This document shows positions 1-6,900 of a DNA stretch of 6,937 bases, one piece after another. Numbering within the stretch: the stretch's first letter is position 1; each line of letters begins with the position of its first letter. The notes under the pieces are model-generated. The model was not told where the DNA came from, searched no databases, and worked only from the letters and a program-made list of their open reading frames with translations. Position numbers and translations under genes: made by a program. Source of the stretch: DHVE2 group archaeon (GTDB taxonomy: Archaea; Thermoplasmatota; Thermoplasmata; Thermoplasmatales; Aciduliprofundaceae); the NCBI GenBank assembly GCA_026986135.1, contig JALSPD010000166.1, positions 1 through 6,937 on the forward strand, read 5' to 3'.

Positions 1-876
1 ATCTCCAACATCGTATTCTGAGTTATCATCTCCAAGGTTGTTGTCCCCGTCAAGATAGACTATGAGAACCCATTTCCCAGTTTCATTCTGTCTTGCGTAG
101 AATTCATCATCCACTGTTCTTGTCCTAAATACGGATCTGGGTTCTCTCAGCACTTTGCTGTTCATCTCAGCCCATTCTCCGTTCATCTCGGAAAATCTCC
201 TCTCAATTAAGTATCCATTTATCTTCTCAACAACCTTCAATGTTCCTGATGCAAATGATAAATTGTGTATGGCACCCTCGGAGCGGTAAATGACTGAATA
301 GTCCAGAAAATCAGATGATCCTTTTGAGAAATAAACCGCTCCTCTGTTATCTGCCCAGAAGGCATAGAGATTGCCATGATTAACTCCAAGAGCAGTTGCA
401 ACCGTGCGTCCACGGTATATCTTCTGCACCCTCTTCTCACCATCCAGAAGATACGAGATGTAAACATTCTCCATATCCGAGGAGATCACATAAGGTATTC
501 CGCGGAACATGACAAAATCCATGTAATCAGCACCCATCACCACTGGCTTGCTCCACTTAGAATCGTATATCATGAGTTTGACCTGACCAGAGCGAACGCT
601 GTAGTCCTGATATGCAAGATATATCTTCCCATCCTCAACAAAGTACTTCATCCTTGCGGCTATTGAATCCTCTGTACCCGGAATTCTTTCCATCTTCTTG
701 GTATCTGGAGACTCATAGTAGAGTTTGCCATCTTTTATCCATATCAGTGGATTTCCATAGGTTTCCGTTCCATATGTGCGTGTGTTATTGTTTGAAATTA
801 CAAGTGCTGCCGTGGAGAATGTGAGCACTGCAATTGCCATTATCACCATTATTTTGTTCTTTTCTGTTCTTATCAT
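1..876 (-). CDS. Exported clostripain-family (peptidase C11) protein, N-terminal part only
   Basis: The frame is open for 292 codons from an ATG at 876-874 to the left edge, with no stop, so the C-terminal part is missing. Residues about 9-27 (MVIMAIAVLTF and onward) form a hydrophobic signal peptide or membrane anchor. Residues about 43-245 are rich in short beta strands and turns, with recurring units such as DGKLYYES, DGKIYLAY and HGNLYAFW, which suggests a beta-propeller-like domain (inference). Residues 268-284 read KWVLIVYLDGDNNLGDD, which matches the first strand and Asp-Asn turn that open clostripain/C11 peptidase domains; the catalytic His and Cys would lie beyond the edge. The likely role is an extracellular or surface cysteine endopeptidase. 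GGTG at 885-888 is a ribosome site 8 nt before the ATG and supports this start. The gene is divergent from the radical SAM gene. The family call rests on one motif; the coding call is firm. Confidence 0.72.
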   Translation of the reverse strand, partial: MIRTEKNKIMVIMAIAVLTFSTAALVISNNNTRTYGTETYGNPLIWIKDGKLYYESPDTKKMERIPGTEDSIAARMKYFVEDGKIYLAYQDYSVRSGQVKLMIYDSKWSKPVVMGADYMDFVMFRGIPYVISSDMENVYISYLLDGEKRVQKIYRGRTVATALGVNHGNLYAFWADNRGAVYFSKGSSDFLDYSVIYRSEGAIHNLSFASGTLKVVEKINGYLIERRFSEMNGEWAEMNSKVLREPRSVFRTRTVDDEFYARQNETGKWVLIVYLDGDNNLGDDNSEYDVGD

Positions 877-891
877 GTCAATCACACCTTT

Positions 892-918
892 GCACTATGC
901 TATACGGCAACATAGCGC
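892..918 (-). promoter_or_regulatory. Inverted repeat between TATA-like box and start codon of the C11 gene
   Basis: On the minus strand GCGCTATG (918-911) and CATAGTGC (899-892) flank an 11-nt spacer. The arms pair over 8 positions, one of them a G-U wobble. The element spans the predicted transcription start and ends just before the GGTG ribosome site. It could be a repressor operator or a leader hairpin. An arm of this size can also arise by chance. Confidence 0.3.
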
Positions 919-924
919 AAACAC

Positions 925-939
925 ATAAAAATATTTTTG
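925..939 (-). promoter_or_regulatory. TATA-like box for the C11 peptidase gene
   Basis: The minus strand reads CAAAAATATTTTTAT here. This is the most AT-rich run in the divergent region and lies about 50-60 nt before the ATG at 876. With archaeal TATA-to-start spacing of about 25 nt, transcription would begin near 905, leaving a leader of about 30 nt that carries the GGTG ribosome site. It is placed by position and composition only. Confidence 0.4.
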
Positions 940-990
940 TGAAATATGCCAGACCAAGATCACAGGGATTTGTCTTTGCCGCTAAATTAC

Positions 991-1038
991 TTTATTTTGC
1001 AATGAAAATCAGGAATTCCGATCTCTTAACTTTTTATC
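991..1038 (+). promoter_or_regulatory. Candidate TATA-like elements for the radical SAM gene
   Basis: Two AT-rich candidates precede the ATG at 1060: TTTATTTT at 991-998 and TTTTTATC at 1031-1038. The first would start transcription near 1021 and give a leader of about 39 nt. The second would start it at or next to the ATG and give a leaderless mRNA. No Shine-Dalgarno sequence sits at a usable distance, because CCAGG directly abuts the ATG, so the leaderless option is attractive. The sequence alone does not decide. Confidence 0.35.
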
Positions 1039-1059
1039 CCTAAAACACATGAACCCAGG

Positions 1060-2130
1060 ATGCTTTACATAGTGTTCCTTACTGGAGTTTGCAATCTGAG
1101 ATGCAGGTACTGCGGCGGGACAATTCCAGAAGAGGTAATGCCCCATGAGATCAGGTACGATATAGAAGATCTCGCTGAATTCATATCAAAGGATGATGAT
1201 GCTATTGTCGCTTTCTACGGTGGAGAACCCCTTCTTCGCCTGAATAAGATGATGGAGATGATGGATTCTCTTCCAGCAAGGCGATTCGTGGTTCAGACAA
1301 ACGGTTTTTTCCTTCACAGGATACCCCCTGATTATCTCAACCGCCTTGACGCGATTCTGGTGTCAATAGATGGCCCCAGGGAGGTGACGGATTACTATCG
1401 CGGCAGGGGTGTATATGATATTGTGGTGGACAGGGTGAAGAAGATAAGGGGGATTTACAGAGGAGATCTCATAGCAAGAATGGCGGTCAGTGAGCAGAGT
1501 GATATATACAGGGATGTTATGCATCTTCTTGGGCTTCCCTTTGATCATGTGCACTGGCAGCTCAATGTGGTGTGGGCCCCCGATGATTCATGGAGCGATT
1601 TTGATTCTTGGGTGCGCAATTCGTACAATCCAGGCATATCCCGCCTGGCGGAGTGGTGGATATCCGAGCTCAAACTTGGCCGCATACCCGGGATAGTGCC
1701 CTTTCAGGGAGTTATAAAGAGGATGATGTGGCCGGAAGATGGCGTGCCCTGCGGTGCTGGAAAGGACGCATTTGCCATAACCACAGATGGCAGGGTGCTT
1801 GCATGCCCTATTGGGGGCGAGTTTGAATGGAACAACCTTGGTGATATATGGAATAACAATCCGTATGATTTCAGAAATTCCGTTGATATTGATGAGCCAT
1901 GCAGATCATGCGATATCTATCCCATTTGCGGAGGGAGATGTCTCTTTGCGAACAAGGAAAGAATGTGGGGTATGGACGGCTTTTACAAAATTTGCGGCAC
2001 GGTGAGGCATCTTGTTAGAGAGATGGAAAGGGCAAGGGAAGTGATTGAAGAACTGATTGACAGCGGTGTTTTCAGGCGTGAGGATTTCTTCTATCCGAGA
2101 TTCAACAATACCACCGAGATAATCCCATAA
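1060..2130 (+). CDS. Radical SAM/SPASM enzyme, probable peptide modifier (AF1577-like)
   Basis: The 356-residue protein has the radical SAM CX3CX2C motif at Cys11, Cys15 and Cys18 (CNLRCRYC), which binds the [4Fe-4S] cluster that cleaves S-adenosylmethionine. GGEP at 54-57 is the SAM-binding motif. The C-terminal part has a complete SPASM signature for two auxiliary clusters: Cys231-X12-Gly-X4-Cys249, then Cys281-X2-Cys284-X5-Cys290-X3-Cys294, then Cys312. SPASM enzymes commonly modify peptides or protein side chains in the cytoplasm. Segments such as VSIDGPREVTDYYRGRG (101-117), VHWQLNV and SYNPGI recall the archaeal AF1577-type putative peptide-modifying family (from memory, not searched). 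The start is the only sensible one, because ATG at 1049 is out of frame and stops at once. The substrate is unknown and no Cys-rich small ORF is seen beside it. A phosphoesterase gene follows 39 bp downstream, probably in the same transcript. Confidence 0.9.
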   Translation: MLYIVFLTGVCNLRCRYCGGTIPEEVMPHEIRYDIEDLAEFISKDDDAIVAFYGGEPLLRLNKMMEMMDSLPARRFVVQTNGFFLHRIPPDYLNRLDAILVSIDGPREVTDYYRGRGVYDIVVDRVKKIRGIYRGDLIARMAVSEQSDIYRDVMHLLGLPFDHVHWQLNVVWAPDDSWSDFDSWVRNSYNPGISRLAEWWISELKLGRIPGIVPFQGVIKRMMWPEDGVPCGAGKDAFAITTDGRVLACPIGGEFEWNNLGDIWNNNPYDFRNSVDIDEPCRSCDIYPICGGRCLFANKERMWGMDGFYKICGTVRHLVREMERAREVIEELIDSGVFRREDFFYPRFNNTTEIIP

Positions 2131-2169
2131 TTCCGCAAAGAGGATTAACGATGCTTCCATGCGGATAAT

Positions 2170-2886
2170 GTGGAAGAGGTTCATCTTGGCAGTATTACCT
2201 TGACGAAATATGGAATGCTGTATCTGGAGGATTATGAAACTGCAGTTATTTCCGATCTTCATCTTGGTTACGAGGATGTGATGGCCTCACAGGGCTTATT
2301 TCTTCCGCGGATTCAGAAGAGGGTTATACTTTCTCTCCTTGAGGAGATATTTTCCAGGTACTCTCCCAGACAACTCGTAATAAATGGTGATTTCAAGCAC
2401 GAATTTTCCAGAAACATGCCCCAGGAGTGGGATGAGATTGAGGAAGTTTTAGAGTATATAACATCGCAGGCGGAAATTATAGTGGTGAGGGGGAATCATG
2501 ACAATTTTCTAAGGGGCATACTGAGGAAGAGAAACATAGAGCTTGTGGATTCATACACCCTTGGACCTTACAATTTTGTGCATGGCCACAGGGATGTGGA
2601 TTTGAAGGGTATAACCATAATTGGGCATGAGCATCCCAGCGTATCGCTAAGGGACGAGATATACGCCACCGTTAAGATTCCGTGTTTTCTCTATTCTCCA
2701 GATTTAATAGTCCTTCCTGCTATAAGCATCTATGCATCCGGTACAGATATCACGAAAAGCGATTTTTTATCACCGATACTCAGGAAAAATAAAAGGGATT
2801 TTGAGGTTTTTGGAATTGACGAAACTCTTGGCATACTTCCGCTGGGGCGCCTCAGCTCTCTCCTAGCACCTTCAGGAGATTACTGA
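2170..2886 (+). CDS. Calcineurin-like phosphoesterase, SbcD/Mre11-related archaeal family
   Basis: The 238-residue protein carries the metallophosphoesterase motifs in order: SDLHLG (Asp29, His31), NGDFKHE (Asp74), RGNHDN (Asn109, His110), VHGH (His138, His140) and GHEHP (His153, His155). These residues coordinate two metal ions, often Mn or Fe, in enzymes that cleave phosphodiesters. Length and motif spacing fit the compact archaeal SbcD-related group and not full-length Mre11, since no capping or Rad50-binding extension is present. The natural substrate is unknown; a nucleic-acid or nucleotide role is inference. The start is taken as GTG at 2170. The ATG at 2168 is out of frame and ends after 11 codons, the frame is closed by TAA at 2146-2148, and the next in-frame ATG (residue 16) would drop the first strand. 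It probably shares a transcript with the radical SAM gene. Its last 35 bp overlap the convergent Mrp gene. Confidence 0.88.
   Translation: MEEVHLGSITLTKYGMLYLEDYETAVISDLHLGYEDVMASQGLFLPRIQKRVILSLLEEIFSRYSPRQLVINGDFKHEFSRNMPQEWDEIEEVLEYITSQAEIIVVRGNHDNFLRGILRKRNIELVDSYTLGPYNFVHGHRDVDLKGITIIGHEHPSVSLRDEIYATVKIPCFLYSPDLIVLPAISIYASGTDITKSDFLSPILRKNKRDFEVFGIDETLGILPLGRLSSLLAPSGDY
2785..2794 (-). terminator. Possible oligo-T terminator for the Mrp gene
   Basis: On the minus strand this reads TTTTATTTTT, about 58 nt past the Mrp stop codon and inside the phosphoesterase coding region. Archaeal RNA polymerase can terminate at such U-rich tracts without a hairpin. No matching tract is seen just after the phosphoesterase stop on the plus strand. 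The tract is also simply lysine and asparagine codons, so the call is weak. Confidence 0.25.
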
Positions 2887-3694
2887 CCACCTCATTGAAC
2901 GCCTTTGCCGCCTCACTGTCCTTGTATTCAAGAAGGAATGGTGTGCCAGAATCTCCGCATTTCACGATGTTTGCATCCATGGGCACGCTTCCAAGGAACG
3001 GTATATCGTACTTCTCAGCCACCTTCTTACCGCCGCCTGTGCCAAAGATGGGTCCCGCCATGTTTTCAATTATGCCCACAACCTTCTTGTTCATCTGCCT
3101 TGCGAAATTTATGGCTTTGGTGGCGTCAAGGATTGCAACCTCCTGGGGAGTAACGACGATCAGAACACCGTCCATATCGGGGATTAATTGCGAGACGCTG
3201 AGTGATTCATCACCTGTACCCGGGGGCATGTCAATTATGAGATAATCAAGCTCCCCCCAGTCCACCTCATCAAGAAGCTGCTGGATTGCCTTATGCTTAA
3301 GAGGGCCCCTCCACACAACCGGGAGATCATCCTGGGGGAGAGCCATCTGAATTGATATCACCTTCAAATTGGGCACCGGCTCCACAGGAGCAATCATCTG
3401 CTGTCCATCCTTCTCAATAACCTCAAGTCGTGCATTCTGCACACCCAGCATTTTTGGCACATTGGGGCCGTGTATGTCTGCATCAAGCAATCCAACCCTG
3501 TAGCCCCTGAGGGCCAGAGCAGTTGCAAGATTCACGGCAACAGTTGTCTTGCCTACTCCGCCCTTGCCGCTGAGTACCATTAACTTGTGCTTGATCTTCT
3601 TCATCTTCTCCGCTATTCTCTTTTCCGCTTCCTTCGCCTGCTTGATCCTTTCGGCCATGGCTCTGGCCTGATTCATATCCACTGGTGCTCCCAT
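2852..3694 (-). CDS. mrp: Mrp/Nbp35/ApbC-type P-loop ATPase lacking the CxxC motif
   Basis: The 280-residue protein belongs to the Mrp branch of MinD/ParA ATPases. It has the deviant Walker A GKGGVGKTT (43-51), DADIHGPNVP (71-80) and IIDMPPGTGDESL (153-165), all typical of Mrp. Family members usually act as dimeric carriers that hand a [4Fe-4S] cluster to apo-proteins in the cytosol. Oddly, the paired CPxCG that normally follows the ENM motif is absent: IIENMAGPIFGTGGGKK (208-224) runs straight on. Cys246 is the only cysteine in the whole protein. The N-terminus is a charged helix (about 7-35) with neither a DUF59/MIP18 domain nor an Nbp35-type Cys cluster. Cluster carriage by the usual residues is therefore doubtful, and another ATPase or chaperone role is possible. 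ATG at 3694 is supported by GGTGAT at 3702-3707. The 3' end overlaps the convergent phosphoesterase gene. Confidence 0.9.
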   Translation of the reverse strand: MGAPVDMNQARAMAERIKQAKEAEKRIAEKMKKIKHKLMVLSGKGGVGKTTVAVNLATALALRGYRVGLLDADIHGPNVPKMLGVQNARLEVIEKDGQQMIAPVEPVPNLKVISIQMALPQDDLPVVWRGPLKHKAIQQLLDEVDWGELDYLIIDMPPGTGDESLSVSQLIPDMDGVLIVVTPQEVAILDATKAINFARQMNKKVVGIIENMAGPIFGTGGGKKVAEKYDIPFLGSVPMDANIVKCGDSGTPFLLEYKDSEAAKAFNEVVSNLLKVLGES

Positions 3695-3701
3695 ATCATA
3701 T

Positions 3702-3721
3702 CACCGCGGTGGGAATATCCC
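3702..3721. promoter_or_regulatory. Two adjacent palindromes in the Mrp leader
   Basis: CACCGCGGTG at 3702-3711 is a perfect 10-bp palindrome, and GGGAATATCCC at 3711-3721 has 4-bp arms around ATA; they share one base. They are GC-rich in an otherwise AT-rich intergenic region, cover the predicted Mrp transcription start, and the first one contains the GGTG ribosome site. The position would suit an autoregulatory operator, but no regulator is identified. Confidence 0.3.
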
Positions 3722-3731
3722 TGCTTGTATA

Positions 3732-3742
3732 TCATATTTTTT
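3732..3742 (-). promoter_or_regulatory. TATA-like box for the Mrp gene
   Basis: The minus strand reads AAAAAATATGA, preceded by TCC. Its centre lies about 43 nt before the ATG at 3694, which predicts a transcription start near 3711 and a leader of about 16 nt containing GGTGAT. Called from spacing and composition. Confidence 0.45.
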
Positions 3743-3826
3743 GGACATAATTGGGCATCTCAGAATGGGATAATTTTGGTAAAGGTCCGATAATTAGCCA
3801 CTTGGTTGTTCAATATTGTATTTATC

Positions 3827-3840
3827 TGTTATGCACAACA
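3827..3840. promoter_or_regulatory. Imperfect palindrome upstream of the TSP3-protein promoter
   Basis: TGTTATGCACAACA is symmetric at 12 of 14 positions (TGTT-TGCA-AACA core). It ends 15 bp before the TATA-like box of the TSP3 gene. GTTGT at 3805-3809 and ACAAC at 3835-3839 add a wider inverted pair. The site could bind an activator or repressor; the evidence is symmetry and position only. Confidence 0.25.
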
Positions 3841-3855
3841 TACATCATAGAAAGT

Positions 3856-3866
3856 CTTAAATATTT
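3856..3866 (+). promoter_or_regulatory. TATA-like box for the TSP3-repeat gene
   Basis: CTTAAATATTT, preceded by GAAAGT that could serve as a BRE, is a good archaeal TATA match. Its centre is about 26 nt before a predicted start near 3887, leaving a short leader that holds the ribosome site AGGAGGTG at 3890-3897. Confidence 0.55.
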
Positions 3867-3889
3867 TTTACCCATCTGTCATTAATCAT

Positions 3890-3897
3890 AGGAGGTG
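3890..3897 (+). promoter_or_regulatory. Strong ribosome binding site AGGAGGTG
   Basis: AGGAGGTG is a full match to the archaeal 16S rRNA tail and sits 5 nt before the ATG at 3903. It is clearly stronger than the GGTG sites of the two minus-strand genes and fixes the start of the large exported protein. It suggests efficient translation. Confidence 0.8.
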
Positions 3898-3902
3898 TAA
3901 TA

Positions 3903-6900
3903 ATGAAGTATATAAAGATTATAACAATAATCCTTTTAGGTTTGCTTGTGCTAAGTAGTGGAAGCGGGCTAGTTAAGGGAAAGAAGCCGGAGGGCTCACC
4001 TTGTTACAGCAACTGGGAGATGAGCGATGTTGGCTCTTACTATGGGGACCTGAGAATGGGCATAGATAACGGGAGCGTTGTGATAATGAGCGGGAACAGG
4101 AGTTACATAACCAGTGACATGGTGAGTTTCACAACTGATGAGAGGAATGGGACCGGGGACAATGACACGGATATATACCGCTGGAGCAATGGAACATATA
4201 CTGTTTTGGCAGGGGATGGAGGGATCTGGGTATCCCGTGATGGGGATTATGACTGGTACAGACATTACGATGTGGAGGCGAGGAAGGCGTTTTTGAATGG
4301 TCCGTATCTCTATTTTGTAAACAGCAGCGGAGTTTACCGTGTTCTTTACCGGGTGAGAGAAGCGGCGATAGAGAGGTATATGGAGGGTGTTGGTGATTAC
4401 TATGCCATTGTTGACCCGGCAGGATACGAGCATGAGGTGTGGGAGAAGAATGGTGTGGTATGGTATCGCAACAATGTTCCCAATATATACGGGTTGCTTG
4501 ATGCAATGCCCATAAATGAAAGCTTGAAAGATGAGCTAAAATTTTACTTTGATTACGATCTCTACGATGTTGCCAGGGGTGTGGTGAAGAACATAACGGT
4601 ATCGGGATATAGAGGAGAGTGGTTAAAGGAGCTACTTCTCTGGAAGATATATTACACTGAGATAGATCCAACGCTACCGGATAGCAATGTCTACAATCCG
4701 AAGAATGCGATAGTTTACACATTTCCTGCTTATGGGATAAGTGGAGATCTCACATTAAAGTTTAAGGCATCATACCACGATGAGGCAGGAGATCCAGCCA
4801 AATGGAATGTGGGTGGTTCTGGAGGGCCGTTGCTGAAGGGTATAGTGCATTTAAAGGTGTATCTGAACGGGCATATGGTGAAAGATCTGGAGCTTGATCA
4901 GGGAGACACATGGTACAGCAAGACAGTCACTCTAAAATCGTCGTATATTAAGAGGAGCAGGAGCGAATTAAATGAGTTGAAGTTTGTGTATGTGAAGGAG
5001 TGGAAGACAAGCAGCAAAGGGTTTAATGGAGGGAAGATAGCGGTTGAATGGATAAAGAAGGGAAGCAGTGACATATTCAGCGATTCTGACAGAGATGCTC
5101 TTGGACTAGCGTGGGAAAAGTATTACGGTACAAATCCGAGTAAATGGGACACGGATGGAGATGGGCTCAGTGATGGAACGGAGATAAAGGGCTGGAAGAC
5201 GAAGATAAATGGATACTGGGTACGTGTGAAGAGCGATCCCAAGAAGAGGGACAGTGATAGCGACGGTCTTGATGATAAAAGTGAGAAGAATATAGGGACG
5301 AACCCGAAGAACTGGGACAGCGATGGAGATAAGATGAAGGATGACTGGGAATGGAGGTATGGACTTAATCCAAAGAGCAAGAAGGGGGTTGATGGTAAGG
5401 ACGGTGACAAGGATGGCGATGGGCTCAGCAACTATGAGGAATATGAACGAGGAACATATCCAAATAATGGAGACAGTGATGGAGACGGCATGCCGGATGG
5501 CTGGGAGGTGGAGTATGGGTTCAATCCTATGAGCAAGTATGATGGCACGAAGGATGCGGATAATGATGGCTTAATAAACAGGGATGAATACTCGCATGGC
5601 ACAGATCCTCGTGATGGAGATACGGATGGAGATGGTCTTAGCGATGGCTTTGAAGTTAACGATGGCTGGACTGCTTGGTGGTACGACAGCACGGGAAAAA
5701 AGCACACGAAGCATGTTAATCCCAGTCCTGTTCTCACGGACAGCGACGGAGATGGGCTGAATGATAAGGAAGAATATCAGAAGAGGTTAAATCCATTGGC
5801 GAACGACACGGATGGAGATGGAGTTATGGATGGTAATGAGTATTACACGAGGGTTTATGAGTATGGAGTGAGGGTTTATTTCAATTCTGCAAGCACGATA
5901 AGTTTAAGATGGAAGGAGGATAATTATGCGATAGATGTGAAAGATGCGAGGGTAATAGTTGGGTTGAGGGGAGATGGTGAGAAGGCGTATGGTGACATAT
6001 ACTATGGTGGCACAAAAATAAAGAGTTTCAGCACCAACGGAGTGAAATATGAGGATGTCAATATTAGTAGGTATGTGGGCAAGAGCTGGAGGGTTATAAA
6101 GTTGCATGTAAGTGGAAAGGGATGGGTTGAGAGCTTTAAGGTGATAATAGTTGAAGAGTCGGATACACACAAATACGATACAGATGGAGATGGGCTGAGT
6201 GATGGCTATGAGGTAAAGGGATTGAGTGGATACATCACATCACCTGTATCACAGGACACAGATGGAGATGGAATAAGAGATGATTGGGAGATAAAGGGGT
6301 GGATGTGGAATTATAACAAAAAGGTCAAGTACAGGGACACCAATGGTTTTCACACCGATCCACTGAGTAATGATACAGACGGAGATGGGTATAGTGATGA
6401 TGTGGATGCGAATCCTTTAAAGAATCTTGTTCTATGCATGTTAGTGAACAAATACACATATTCAGGAACCACCCAGAAATTTGTAGGATTATGGGCAAAG
6501 TGGGAATTAAACGGAGAATCGGGAAGTGTGAAATATTACACGAGCCACAGAAGTGTATCCGATTTAAGTGGATATGTGTACTGGTTTGATATTCCAGATG
6601 ACATACATACGGTGATATCGGTCAGAAGTGCGGCATTTTACAACAACTGGGGAGACAAGAAGCTAGGAGACTGGAGTGGCAGCTTTGCGATAAGGAATAA
6701 CTACAAATATTATATTACAAAGAGTGGGGATGATCCAGCGTATGACTTTAATGTGGAGTACTGGGTTTATCCTCTAGACAGGGTGCACACGATAGGGGTG
6801 TATAACGACAGTTACTACAAAGGAGGGCATTATCTTTATAGCGGTAAATACTATATCCTGTACGTGGAGAGCACGAGTACGAAGGGAATAGTGGGGAAGG

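Noticed and set aside
897..1043. 48-codon plus-strand ORF (starts MLYGNIAQTH) just before the radical SAM gene, a possible substrate peptide
   Set aside because: It has no ribosome site or upstream TATA-like box, contains no cysteine, covers the divergent promoter region, and its frame extends into the antisense of the C11 gene.
2617..3757. The 13-mer CATAATTGGGCAT occurs in the phosphoesterase gene and again in the Mrp upstream region
   Set aside because: Two copies of a short AT-rich string without flanking similarity look like coincidence.
3996..4722. Long minus-strand ORFs inside the TSP3 gene
   Set aside because: They are antisense shadows of a purine-rich coding strand, with low-complexity Ser/His/Pro composition and no start signals.
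5123..5737. Ser/Pro/Leu-rich minus-strand ORFs with repeats
   Set aside because: The repetition is the reverse complement of the TSP3 calcium-loop codons, not an independent gene.
5148..6400. Regularly recurring GATGGAGATGG units that might suggest a CRISPR or DNA satellite
   Set aside because: Spacing is irregular, the units stay in frame and each encodes a DxDxDG loop, so they are protein repeats.
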